From: Calocera cornea HHB12733
Taxonomy: Eukaryota > Basidiomycota > Dacrymycetes > Dacrymycetales > Dacrymycetaceae
Length of the DNA: 64,000 nt
Assembly: GCA_001632435.1 (NCBI GenBank)
Contig: KV424034.1
Location: 4,871 to 68,870, forward strand
Reading direction: 5' to 3'
The notes below the pieces were generated by a model. It saw only the letters and a program-made list of their open reading frames with translations. It was not told where the DNA came from and did no database searches. Shown here one piece after another: positions 45,411 through 56,459 of this stretch. The position numbers and the translations under genes are program-made. How positions within the stretch are numbered: position 1 is the first letter of the stretch; each line of letters starts with the position of its first letter.

Positions 45411-46028
45411 ACCAGATCGAAACAAACCTCGGGATTTCCTTTTCGGTGTTGTGGGGAAGTGGCTATGCGGAAGCTTCGGGATCAACTCTGTCTCCCTTTG
45501 AGAGCGCTGCATCTCTATGTTTTCCACAATCTCGTTGGTCTACTTCGTGATGAGATCTGGGCAACTCTGTGTATATACAGAATCATAGAGAAGCAGAGCA
45601 GCCAACAATAGGCACATTCTGGCGCAATCGTCGGAGACCCGAGGTCTGTATCTGACAATCTGGCTTCTGAGGGAAGTCGCTCTCCTGCCCCCGGATGGCG
45701 CAATCGATGCCTAATATGGCACAGTTCGTGCTTAGTGTCCTGGAATGCGCCATCCCGCCGTTGTTTCTCGTGATGCTTCTTGCCGACCAGTCATCACGCC
45801 CATATCCCGGTGTGGAGTATTTCCAAATCAACCGCCGTTGTTGCGCAATCCCGATGTTCTCTGGCGTTTCTGGGGCGGCCGCCCTGGCCGGTTAATTTCA
45901 CCTCGAGTTTTTGACCTATCGCCCTACCTCGAACCAAGGTACAAGAACACCGAGGTTGAGATCCTGTCGTGACTGCACCCTTCGGATTCTCTTGTCCTCT
46001 TGTGTCTCTTTCAGCCATCGTCACCAAA

Positions 46029-47913
46029 ATGGGACTCGAAAGCTTCCTTAACAAGTCCTTGGCAGGCCGTGTGCTCCTGGAGGTGTTCAACTGGTATCCT
46101 AGTCACCTTCCACAAGCAGAGCGGAGTCTACTTCGCAAACTTGATCGGAGTATTCTGGTCTTCGCTTGCTTGAGCTGTAAGTCATTGTACGGTCATTTCC
46201 TAGCGTAAATCTGACAAGAGTATGCAGTTTTCTGCAAGTTTCTGGACCAGAGCAACATTACCAATGCGTGGGTCAGTGGCATGGAGGAGGAGATCCATGC
46301 TAAGCCGAACGATCTCAACTACTACAATGTCGCATGTAAGTTCATTTGTCGTGTCATGACCGAGGACAAGCTGACAAGACTACCCAGACTACACCGCATA
46401 TGTGGTCGGCCAAATTCCCATGCTCATGGTACAGTCCCGTCCCAGCATGTACGTTGTAGTCATGGCAATGGCTGGATGTCAACTGAATTTGGCTTAGTGC
46501 TCCTTACTGGCTCCCGAGTCTCGAAATCGTCTGGGCCGTTCTCACCTTCTGCGAGAGTCGCGTGCAAACGTCTACGCACCTGTACATCATCCGCGCCCTC
46601 GTCGGCTTCTTCGAGGCCCCGTCCTTCGCTGGAACACACTTCATTCTCGGCTCTTGGTACAAGAAGGAGGAGCTCTACAAGCGCGCCGGTGTCTGGTTCA
46701 TGGGAAACTCGCTTGGCAGTATGTTCAGTGGATACCTGCAGGCCGCGGCGTACACCAATCTCAACGGCGTCCATGGCCTCTCTGGATGGAGGTGGCTTTT
46801 CATCATCGATGGTTTGTCTTCCTATAAAGGAGTCACGACGGAAGATTGATCGTCAGTTCAGGTGTGATCACGCTCCCCATCGCCGCCATTGGCTTCACCT
46901 TCTTCCCGGGCCTTCCCGCATCCAAGCGGCCGTGGTACATGACCGAGGAAGAACATCAACTGGCAAAGGACCGTCTGCCCAAGGACCACAAGCAGGCGGG
47001 CCCTCTCAACCTCGATGTCGTCAAGAGGACTCTCAGCAAGCCCCTGTGGTATATCTGCGTGGCAATCTACGTGTACGCGCATGTCCTGTTGGCGGCCGCG
47101 CAGGACTCTGACCTTTGTCTTTAGTGGCCTCATCCAATCCTCCTACTGGACCGGGTACATGGCCCTCTGGTTGAAGGCCGAGGCCCCACGGTACACCGTG
47201 CAGATGATCAACATCCTCCCGACCTTTGTCAACCTGCTCGCCGCGGCATCGTCATGGCTTGGCACGACCTTTGCCGCCATCGTGCCGACCTGGATCATGA
47301 TGACCGGGGCCAACGGGCTCGTCCTATTCGCCACGATCGTCCTGACCGTCTGGCACGTGCCGGACGGCCTCAAGTTCTTTGCATTCTACATCGGCGGTGG
47401 TGTCGGCGCAGGCATGATCTCCCCGATCCTGTACTCCTGGGTGAACGTCACCGCCCGTGGTGACCCTGAGGCCCGCGCGCTCATCATGGGTTCGATGATG
47501 ACCGCCGGGTACTGCACGTACATCTGGGTGCCGCTCTTCACCTTCCCGACTGTGGAGGCGCCGACCTTCCCGCATGGTTACCCTGCGTCGATCGGGTTCA
47601 CCGTCGGCCTGTGGGCGTTCCTCATGCTGGGCATCTTCATGTACCGCAAGTGCGTCGTGTTTTCCACCGACATTGATTATCGACTAAATTTCCAACTTCT
47701 AGCAAAAACCACGACGGGTCCGACAACCGCCTTGTCAGGGACGAGGAGGCCACGTCCTCCGAAGTCGACTCGATCACCAAGGAGGACTCGTCCTCGCCAT
47801 CCCACCTTGTGTCCGAGAAGCACCACCACGGCATCCCCGTTGGGGACATTGTTCCCCTGGGCAAGGAGGACGTGTTCGGGGCCGAGGCCGCGGGCACGGC
47901 TTCGAACATCTAG
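46029..47913 (+). CDS. MFS permease, allantoate/Dal5-like (anion:cation symporter) family
   Basis: Seven exons (46029-46176, 46228-46335, 46388-46448, 46498-46811, 46862-47072, 47125-47649, 47703-47913) give 525 aa. The pattern is that of the fungal Dal5/Tna1 group: [31 protein letters not shown] (first 60-70 residues, D-R-x-N type start), YVVGQIP, PSLEIVW, RALVGFFEAPSFAG and GWRWLFIIDG. About 12 hydrophobic segments are present, with a cytosolic loop at RPWYMTEEEHQLAKDRLP. The acidic/His-rich tail is EKHHHGIPVGD. Substrates of this group include nicotinate, allantoate and other carboxylates. Confidence 0.88.
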
Positions 47914-48207
47914 ATGTTTTCATTTCCCATTTTCAACGGTAGATAAACGGGGTATTCTTTACATGGCCTGTTATGAGAGGCGATGCAACGATGCATAATG
48001 ATGATGACCAATGACCTTCACGCCTTGTCAAGACCAACCGAGGTCAAAATGGAACATTTGTACATTGCAAGGCCGCACGCAGCCAATTAGAACCGATACA
48101 CGTACAACAGCAACAGAACAGCGTCAACCCCAAGTCAAGTCCGTGATGTGCATAGAACGCGTGTATAGTTTGCATAGAACGCGTGTAGCGAGAGGAACCG
48201 GCACGGG

Positions 48208-51200
48208 TCACGCAATGCGGAGATAATACAGCATATATGCGACCCGCCCGTCCCGCAGTTTCTCCTCGCCGGGCCGCGATGCCAACGAGATCTGCTCATT
48301 GTCGTAGTGGATCCATTCGGAGCAGTCTTGCCGAAGGACGTCGAGGGTATAGTGGCCGTGTTGGGCCGAGAGGCCGTCGTGGTACAGCACTGAAGTCATG
48401 CCATGAGTTCACGCGCATATATGCCAAGGAAAGGCACGTACCTGCAAAGAGCCTGTATTTCGGCAACGTCGCGCTCCTACGTGCGGGGCTCAACACCTCG
48501 TTAGGTATCTCAAGCACCTGACCGATCGAGAGCTCCTTCTCGGTCTTTTCCCACCGGCCATTGCGCGCCGGGCCCCAGCGCTGGAGGTGGAGGACGAGCA
48601 CGGGCGGAAGGGTGTCGAGCATGACCTGCCTTGTGAGCCCGGGGCCGGAGGAAACGTCCATCGTCTCCACGGCGGCGAAGGCCAGCAGCGCCTGTTCAAT
48701 ATTGGCGATCTTGTCGTCCTACGCGCGTGTCGGGTGTCAGCATTCGCCAGAGCCCAACGAAGAGAAAACGCGGCTTACGATGACACTCAGACTGAGCCGC
48801 TGCTGCGGCTCAATGACCACATTGTCCTTCGCGCCCGGCCGGCGGTCCACGGTGCGCGTCTTTAGGCAGAACATCTTCGTGATGGCCGTCTCGGCGGCCT
48901 GGATGCTGCGCGAGACGACCTTTTTGTTCCGTTTGCCGACTTCCATCCACTCGCCGTCTTCCGCGCCGCGGGCGGCAAACGCGGGGCTGACGGGACGACG
49001 CACCTCCTGCTCGTCCTCGACCTTGCCCGGGGCGAGCCGCTTGCCGGGCCCTGAGAAGGTGGACTGAGAGGAGGAGGCCGACGCGGGCGTGGGGTTTGCG
49101 CTGAAGATCTTGAGCACGGTCAGGAGCTCCTCCTCTAGCACATCGAGGAGGAAGCAGAAGAATTCGTCCGCGTCCTCTTGGCCGCCTTTCTAAACACACC
49201 AAACGAATCAGCACTTCGCCTCACCACAGCCTGGTCATGCCATGCCATGCCATGACACAAGGGAAGGACGGGGGACGCACCAGGATCTGCTTCGACTTCG
49301 GATAATCCGACATGCCGCTATACACAAAGTCTGGCACAAGCCCCTGCGGCTCCTTGCGCTTGATGGCCTCCAGCTCGGCCTGCTCGCCTCCCGCTCCGGC
49401 GCCACCAGAGGCGAGGCCCGGGAAATTCAGCTCGTCAAGCCGCGCTTTCCACGGGTCTGGAGGCGTCGTGATTGGGATCTGCCGGAGGAAGAGGGTCCTA
49501 CGCATATGGTGTGGTCAGCTTGGCTACCAGAGCAGGAGGGGAGGGGAGAGGGCAACATACATCGCGTCCAGGAAGGGCGTCCTCCCGCCCACAGCGCCTC
49601 CAATGCGTCCGCCAATCTCCATCACCAGCTCGTAGAATGGTCCGCAATAGACCAGCGTTTGCAGTATCTGTACCTTCGTCAGCCCCAATGTCCGATCCCC
49701 GAACGGAAGTGAAAAAGAAAAGCACGTACGCAGTTAGCGAAACACAAATTGCCCGTGTTCCACAAGCCAGTGGGCACGGTCAGATCAGCCCTCCAGCTCT
49801 CCCCCTGCCGCAGCACCTCGTCCAGTACACCCCGGCCCTCGGCGACGAGCAGCTCTAGGTCCACTTTGGTGGCCGGGCGGCGGCGCACGGGCTCGGCTTG
49901 GCGGTGGCTGGGGGAGGTGACTGTAGCCGCGGTGCCTGGCTGGGACTGGGACTGGGGTGCGGCTTGCGCGGTGGCCAAAGGGGAGGTCGGGGCGGTCAGA
50001 GACGTCGAGGCAGTCGCATCGTCCGTGGCATTCAGGCCACCGCTACCGGAAGCGGCAGCCGCGGAAGACGCTGCAGCAGAAGCGGCTGCGGAGGTGGAGA
50101 CGGAAGGGCGGAACAGCCCAGCCCAGGAGGAAGGCTTGGGCTTGGGAGCTGCGGCTGGAGCTGGGGCAGGGAGGGGCCTGGGCGTCTCTTGCCGGTCTTC
50201 TGCTGCAGCTGCCTGGGTGGGGGCGGACGAGGGCGTCGGGACGTGGTTGGCCGGCGCCGGGGGGAGGGAGGACACTGCTGTTTCCGTAGGGTCGGCCGCC
50301 GAGGAAGGCGCCGGCGCACTTGCGGGCGCTGCCTGTGCCTGGGCGCGGCGCGGCTTCGCCCCAGCAGGCTTGGGTCTCACCGACCTCAGCAAGACGGCGC
50401 CCTCCCTCATGCCGCTCGGGAACGCCTCCCTCCTACTCAGATGCCGCGCAATAGTGACCACCCCTGCTTCGTTGACCCCAGGACGGAAACGCGCGATGTG
50501 TATCCGGATGGCCTCGTCCGGGATGGCCTGGAGGACGCTGGGGATGGTAGGCGGCGTGGGCTTGGGCGTGCGGTTGGGCGAGGGGGGCGAGGGGTCCGGG
50601 TCGGAGATTGGGGACGTGGGCGTGGGCGTGTGCGAATCGGATGCACTGGCTGATGGGGTGGCGGAGGCGGGCTCGGGCGAGGCGGAGGGCGAGGAGCTAG
50701 ATGCGGGCTGAGGCGTTGGCGGGAGGAGCGACTCGGGCGGCGAGGGAGGAGTCGGGATGGGCTGGTAGTACGCCCCTGAGGAGCTGGAGGCCACTTGGAC
50801 TGCTTGGGGAGGAGGACCGGGGAGGGACATTGGCATCGGCAGGGGAAGGGGCATCGGCATCGACATCGGCATCTGCATGGACATGGGCAGGTGAGCGGGC
50901 GACGCAGGACCGGGGCCGGGGCCGGGGCCCGGAACGGGAGGGGGCATCATCCCCGCCCCGCCCCGAGGGTTGTACGGCCCCATCGGCGGCCCTCCGCTCG
51001 GTCTCCTGCCCCTGCCGCCTCTATACCCGCCTCTGGGCTGGTACGGCCTTCCCTGCCCCTGCTGCCCCTGCTGCTGCTGATGTGGGGGAATTGGCCCATA
51101 CGACTGGGGCATCGGCATTGGCTGGCCGTATGCACCCGGAGGCGGGGGCCCGGGCCACATCATCCCGTACGGAGGTAGGAACTGGGGTGGGTAGTACGGC

Positions 51201-51358
51201 TGCTGCTGCTGCTGATGCTGATGCTGGGCGCCGGGGTGTTGCTGATGCTGCTGGGGAGGGAGGGGATGCTGGTAGTAGTCCGCGTAGGGGGAGGGCTGGG
51301 GCGGGTAGGCGGGCGCGTATGTGCGTGGCGGGGAGGAGGACGGGCCGGCGGGGTGCAT
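48208..51358 (-). CDS. UBP3: ubiquitin-specific protease, UBP3/USP10 family
   Basis: Cysteine deubiquitinase; the yeast orthologue with Bre5 acts in ribophagy, stress granules and ER-Golgi traffic. Six exons on the minus strand (51358-49730, 49667-49561, 49497-49281, 49189-48779, 48718-48442, 48389-48208) give 940 aa. The long N-terminal half (1-500) is low-complexity Pro/Gln/Gly/Ala, including an RGG-like patch (QPRGGYRGGRGRRP). The Cys box GLWNTGNLCFANC (Cys near 539) is split from ILQTLVYCGPF by intron 1. QEDADEFFCFLLD follows, then the His box SAQHGHYTLDVL (about 891) and HYDNEQIS. All catalytic elements are intact. Confidence 0.92.
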
Positions 51359-51679
51359 CGTGGCCGTAGTCGCTTGAGTTCTTGAGCTGTCGGACGAGCA
51401 CTCGTTAGGCGCTGACCAACGCGGGTTTTCGCGAATCGTGCAACCGAGCCGGGTGTATCGCCAGGTATGCCACACCAGTGCAGTCCACTTTTGTCGACGA
51501 GGTAGCGCACGAGGTCGTCGTCCGCTGTGAGGAGGAGGTGCGGTCGTCCAACGTTGAGCTGAGCGAGCGGTGCGACGCAGAGACGGTTGGCTCGCGTTCC
51601 CGAAACTTGAGGCCCCGAAATTCAGGTTCCGCGACCCGGCCCTGAGCAAAACAGGCCTGGTCCGGACCTCGAACCTCCC
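51359..51679. other. upstream region of the deubiquitinase gene
   Basis: No gene is supported. It may include further small gene fragments adjoining the mosaic that starts near 51680. Confidence 0.35.
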
Positions 51680-51888
51680 AACTTGCGAACCACGCTGGCA
51701 ACATACCCGCCCGTGACTCTGCAGGGGAGTACGACCCGAAGACTTCCAGGCTGGTGGGCACGATGTTCCGACTATATATGGAGTAGGGCGCGTGTGCCAG
51801 GCAGAAGTGGCAGCAGGGCCCCGAGTCGTACAAGGACAAGACGGACGAGGTCATCCTCCCGGGTGGAAGGGCTCGTTCTTCAACTAGA
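51680..51888 (+). pseudogene. decayed 3' fragment of a 2OG-Fe(II) oxygenase gene
   Basis: The plus strand matches the C-terminal coding part of the oxygenases at 42177 and 43889. CCAGGCTGGTGGGCACGATG corresponds to the segment coding FEAGGYDVPT. Then comes GGCAGAAGTGGCAGCAG, then TACAAGGACAAGACGGACG (source YKDKKDA), then a CTCGTTCTTCAACTAG end like the source stop region. The frame is broken by small indels. Only about 200 bp of the gene is present. Confidence 0.75.
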
Positions 51889-52452
51889 TTGTTAGCCGAA
51901 TTCAGAATGACGGGTATATGGATGCGTGTAGCGCAGCCTTGAGGTCCAGCTCGGCCTCGCCCGAGGCCCTCCCCTGCTCGTAGAAGCGCGCAAAGTTTAG
52001 GTAGAGCTGGTACAGGTGCACTGTGGCCCGCCTGGGCGGGATGGTCGATCGGGCGAGCTTGTATGTTTTGGCCACCTGCGAGGGGGGCCAGCAGCAGCCT
52101 CGACATCGGCGCACGGACCAGCAGCGCATGGGCACCCGCGACCCGACGCAGGCGGAAGGCCGGGGAACTCACATTCTCGTCATCCCCGCGCCAAATGGCG
52201 GCCCTCTTCTCCCACTCCCAGACATCGCACTCGTTCCTCGACAGCATAACCTTATTGTCAAAGAACTGTTTGCAATCCGTCAGCATCTCAAACTCGCCCA
52301 TGTGCTCGTCCAGCTCCATCCCCGTCTCTTCTGTGTTGGAGGTGGGGAGGGAGGGGACTGAAGAGCGCAGGGCGGAGATGAGCAAACCTGGGAATAGCAT
52401 GCAGGGCCATCAATTGTACCATATCACAAATGGCAAGGCGCATTCTGTCTAG
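51889..52452. other. mosaic stretch with possible coding relics
   Basis: On the minus strand it reads NKVMLSRNECDVWEWEKRAA and, in another frame, ATVHLYQLYLNFARFYEQ, which look like real protein but are out of frame with each other. An intron might join them. The source was not recognised, so I do not call a gene. Confidence 0.35.
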
Positions 52453-52876
52453 TTACAAGAAGGTATCGCGAAAGCATGGGAAAGTATGGGGGGGGAGGGG
52501 GGCTGGGGCGGCAGCAGCAGCGGTGACGGGGACGGTCGGGACAGGAGAGCGGACGATCGGGACAGTAAAGCGGACGGCCGCTTGATACTCCTCAGCGATC
52601 TGGTTAAACCACCCGAAAAAGCGTCTCTCGAAGGCCCAAATGTCACTGTCTATCTCCTGGATGCGACGCTCGCGCCTGGCTGCCCTGTCCGGCCTATTGT
52701 CCAGGAGCCTGGCAACCATGAGCTCGTGAATAGCTTCTAACCTCTGCATCCAGAGCTGGGTCTGCAGCGGAATGTTGTTCCGATATTCCGCCACTAGCAG
52801 TTCAAACCTTTCCCGGGCCGCTACAAAACATGTCAGCACAGTCCGAATATATGCGCATATATACACACGTACGCAT
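52453..52876 (-). CDS. small accessory protein, family copy B (unknown function)
   Basis: Two exons on the minus strand (52876-52873 and 52820-52453) give 123 aa starting MPARERFELLVAEY. The first coding exon is ATGC only. The intron starts GTACGTGTGTATATATGCGC, includes the perfect palindrome at 52847-52862 and has a CTGAC branch point, all close to copy A. Residues 1-85 are helical and charged (QRLEAIHELMVARLLD, RRERRIQEIDSDIWAFERR). The tail PIVRSPVPTVPVTAAAAAPAP is shorter than copy A and lacks its basic RRSARLAARNK end. Function is unknown. Confidence 0.55.
52847..52862. repeat. 16-bp perfect palindrome ATATATGCGCATATAT in the copy B intron
   Basis: Both half-sites are perfect; the copy A intron carries a related GCATATATGCGC. 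It may only reflect the intron's shared origin. Confidence 0.85.
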
Positions 52877-52879
52877 GCT

Positions 52880-53725
52880 GTGATGCACCGAGTTCAGCTT
52901 GCTCACAGACCGTGGACGAACGTGAGATGAGCGACTCGGAGGACTCGGCGTGGGCGTCGAAGATTTGGTGAAGTCACGCACGGTTAGCAGGGGGGATTGG
53001 TCGGCCGCGAAGGTGTCTTTCGCCTGTAGACACAGCCAAAGGTCAGCAGTGCTTCCGTCTCACTCGATGCTTGCTTACAGACCGTAGACGAACGTGAGTT
53101 TCTTGTCGGAATACCGCTTATCGTCCTTGTTCTCGTGCTTGAGCCCCTCTGATGTATGCGGAGGCGTTGAGCGAGGTGAGGAGGCGGCTACGGCGATGAG
53201 GAGGGAGGTGTACACAGCAGGGCGGATGACGCAAGGGTGTAGGATGGGAACGATGCCGATGCGCGGGGTGAGGACGGTCTGGCTGACGGGCGTCTGGAGG
53301 AGGATCTCGAGCAGGGGCAGGTCGCGCGACGCTTCGATCGCGAGGAAGAGGGATAAGTCTCACACGCCCTGTGGGATGGTCAGCGCGAATGGAGCTAGGG
53401 GTTAGGAGGGGGGGCGTACCGTGAGCTTCGCACTGATTACCGGGTGCGAGATTGAGGGCGCGTTGAGAGGACGAGCGGATCCAGGGAAAGGACGGAGCGG
53501 CGGTCAGAGATGGATGTGTGGACGCAGGACAGTGGTGGTCGCGAAGGAAGTGGGGAACCGCTCCACAAAGGCGCGGTGGATAGATATATGCGCACGAATG
53601 CGCCGCGATGGCGTCGTGACAAGGTTGGAGCACCGCTCGGCCTGCGTGCCTATGATCGAGCTGTGAACAGCGAGCGAGGCGGGTGAGTCAACGCGCGCGC
53701 GTGCCGTGCGAGACATCAGCGCTGT
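52880..53725 (-). other. mosaic upstream region of small gene B with gene fragments
   Basis: From about 53530 to 53725 lies the upstream block shared with copy A. In copy A this block ends 16 bp before the first exon, but here about 650 bp of other DNA intervenes. That DNA holds a fragment reading LTSLNASAYI (near 53155), identical to a stretch of the M24 peptidase at 53897-55431, and a local repeat of CAGACCGT.GACGAACGTGAG at about 52907 and 53080. The stretch reading AIEASRDLPLLEILLQTPVS has unknown origin. Confidence 0.55.
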
Positions 53726-53896
53726 CCAGCAGGAGTCGTTCACGCGCAGTCGACACCACCGCTCAGGACGGGGCAGCGTGTATGCGCACATCGCTGCTCT
53801 CCAGGTCGTGCAAGCGCGGCGCACTCGCTCCCACGGCCGTGCAGGATCAAACGCAGCATATTCATTTGGATTGGTGATCTATGTCGACCGAGCAGT

Positions 53897-55431
53897 CTAG
53901 ATGTCCCACGGGTTCTTAGCGAACCCGCCCGCGCCCTTGGTCAGAGGCTCGCCTCCCTCCGCCGTCACGACAAAGCAGTCCTCGAGCCTGACCCCGACCT
54001 TGCCCTCGATGTACACGCCCGGCTCGTCCGAGAAAGTGTTGCCGACCTCCAGGGGAAGCCGACTCGACGAGAGCAGGTAGGGAGACTCGTGCACCTCCAG
54101 GCCGATGCCGTGTCCCAGCCTGTGGGTGAAGTATGTGGCCAGGCCCGCGGTGTTGAGGTACCCGCGCGCGGCCGCGTCAACACCGAGCGCGGGAGAGCCG
54201 GGGTTCGCCGCTGCCAGAGCGAGCTTCTGCGAGGTTTGGACAGAGTACCAGATCTCTAGGTGCGCAGTGGGGATCTTCGATCCGGGTAGGGCAAAGGTCT
54301 AGAGAACCGTTCAGTTGGTATGGGCTTGGGACGCGAAGGACATGACATACGCGGGTGACATCGGACTTATACCCGTGCAACGACCCACCGCAGTCAATGA
54401 GGATGAAATCGTGCTTCGTGATCTGCCTATCCGTGCCGTGTCCATGAGGAAGCGCGGCGTTCTCTGTTTGCGATTTAGGCGCGGCGCAATGAAGGAACGA
54501 CAACTGCTAACCGCCGACAAGGAAGATGTTGTCTATGTCACCCAGTCCAGCTTGTCCCAAAGCCTTGGATACGAGCGCTCGGCCCTCCGACTCATGCATC
54601 CCGAAATGCAGGTGCTTCCTGACCTCCCGGATGGCCATGAGCGTCAACTAAGGATCTCGATCAATATCTGCCAGGGGAGCGAAATTGAACAACCGACCTC
54701 GTTCACGCAGTGCATGATCGCCAGTTCCTCTGCAGTCTTCTTTTCTCGAAGGGCCTTAACCGCAAGCGGGGCAATCTCCACCTTCATTTCCGGAGCCACG
54801 GCTTGCAGACCGGTAGCGATGAAAAGCCTGGCCATCTCGTCAACGTAGACCTTGCCGCCCTGAGCCACGCCAGCCGGGAGCGCCTTGAGAACCGCTTCGT
54901 AGGGACTGTCGGCCTCAGCCCATTCGAAGTACTGCACACCCTCGAACGGCACTGGGAGGAGCTTGGCCCGCGTGACCTCGAACTTGGGCGTCACGATGCT
55001 AACTTTGGCCTCGCTTGTGATGACAACGAGGAGAGGGCGCTCGGAAAGGCCCCAGCTGGACAAGGACACATTTGCGTAGTAGAGAGCGTTGGGGGAGGGC
55101 TCGATGATGTATGCCGAAGCGTTGAGGGAGGTCAGGACAGAGGCGACCGAACTGAGCCGGGAGGCGTAGGCCGTCGCTGTTATGGCTGGCGGATAGCAAT
55201 GCCCGGCCAGGTGGGAGAAATCCGCCTGCTCGAGCACGGAAAGCGCTGGAGCTGGCACGGGAGTCCATAACTGCCAGGTGGTGTAACTTGCCAGGCAAAG
55301 GAGGAGGGCCGTCTGCGCAGGGCTAAGTGGACATTGGGAGCGCGGGGTGAAGTACACACGGAAATGAAACGGAATGAACGTTTCTTGTCCGGGTGAGGGG
55401 ACATCAACGCGGTTTGGCTGCCTTTCTCCAT
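53897..55431 (-). CDS. M24 metallopeptidase, Xaa-Pro aminopeptidase/prolidase-like, membrane-anchored
   Basis: Exons on the minus strand 55322-54698, 54647-54512, 54463-54351 and 54298-53897 are well supported. The first (about 55431-55358, MEKGSQTALMSP) is tentative, because it needs a 35-nt intron. The total is about 449 aa. A hydrophobic segment ALLLCLASYTTWQLW lies near the N-terminus. The pita-bread domain keeps its metal ligands: Asp in ILIDCGG, Asp in YKSDVTRTF, His in HRLGHGIGLEVHESP, Glu in SDEPGVY and Glu in VRLEDCF, plus the ALPHGHGTD histidine. It should remove or cleave next to proline in peptides. A piece of its 5' part is copied near 53140-53200. Confidence 0.88.
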
Positions 55432-55946
55432 GTTGGCTAGAAGAAGCAGTTTAGATGTAGCCTACGAAGCAAAGCAGTGGCCGAGTGCGAGTCCAGGCGA
55501 GAGTTAAGCAGAGTGGTCGCGGACAAGATGCACCAGCAGTCTGGGGAAGGGGACCCGGCACGGCATTGATAAGGACTGCTTCCGCGCTTCTTTCTTGTAA
55601 TCAAACCGGCTTGCACATGGCACTTCAGTCTGTCGGTTGTTGAAAAACCGATATCAAGCGGAGAACGGACAGTGACAGAAAGCGGATCTTGGGAGCTGGA
55701 CCGGTGTTACTCCCCTTAGAGTGATATTACCGCGATGTTCATGGAAAGGATTATTGTCCTCGGGGACGGTGAGAAGACTGTGAACCCTTACGTCATGCCG
55801 GCCCCGAGCTGCAACTCCGAAATGTCGGCCCGGTTGTCGTCTGCGTCTTGTCCCCGTTCCCTCCTAGACCCAACCTCCATGTCCGGCGCTTGCAGGAGGT
55901 GTCAGGTCGCACCACAGATACGACTCTGGCACTGTTGAGGGAGAAC
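55432..55946. other. upstream region between M24 peptidase and DUF202 genes
   Basis: Divergent promoter region. In frame with the DUF202 start, upstream sequence from about 55870 reads PRPNLHVRRLQEVSGRTTDT, so the DUF202 protein may begin further 5'. Confidence 0.4.
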
Positions 55947-56459
55947 ATGTGGGCGGTCTGGGCAAGCATCAACCCATGTGCGTCTCTCTAGCATTGCATC
56001 CTGATCCACAACTGACCTCGTCCAGTCTCACTCCCAGCAGTGATACCGGCTCGTGGCAACATTGCGCGCGACCACCTTGCAAACGAGCGGACTTTCCTCG
56101 CGTGGATACGGACATGCCTGTCCCTGGCAACAACTGGTGTCGCACTTGTGCAGCTCTTTGCACTAGCAGCGTTCAATCCTGTAGCGGGCGATAAGACTGA
56201 GAGAACGATGAACATGGCTAGACCACTCGGGGCAGTCATTATCGCTGTCAGTGCAGTGGTACTGCTTGTCGGTGCGTGAAGTTGTGTTCTTATCGTTCGA
56301 GTATACCTGATGGGCAGTGAAGGAGTGCATCGTTACTTCAGGACACAGATCGCCCTCAGGTCCGGCACATTTCCCCCCTCCAGGATTGCTCCCCTACTCT
56401 TGTCTGCGATTTCGGCAGCCATCCTTGCGGTTGTGTTTGTGATTGTTGTCACACTGTAG
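55947..56459 (+). CDS. DUF202 (YidH-type) small membrane protein
   Basis: Three exons (55947-55977, 56026-56275, 56318-56459) give 140 aa from the ATG at 55947. The DUF202 signature ARDHLANERTFLAWIRTCLSLATTGVAL spans about 25-52 and is followed by hydrophobic segments VQLFALAAF, PLGAVIIAVSAVVLLVGA and, at the C-terminus, LLLSAISAAILAVVFVIVV. The third exon joins as VGAEGVHRYFRTQIAL, with a typical basic loop. Fungal members have a longer, variable N-terminus, and open sequence continues upstream, so the true start may lie 5' of the one given. Function of the family is poorly known. Confidence 0.75.

Noticed and set aside
47073..47103. 31-nt intron in the MFS gene that would keep TLTFVFSG as coding
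   Set aside because: It is shorter than other introns here, and the 52-nt alternative ending at 47124 has a good CTGAC branch point and also keeps the frame.
49749..50711. 320-residue plus-strand open frame opposite the deubiquitinase
   Set aside because: Shadow of the Pro/Ala/Ser-rich half of the deubiquitinase.
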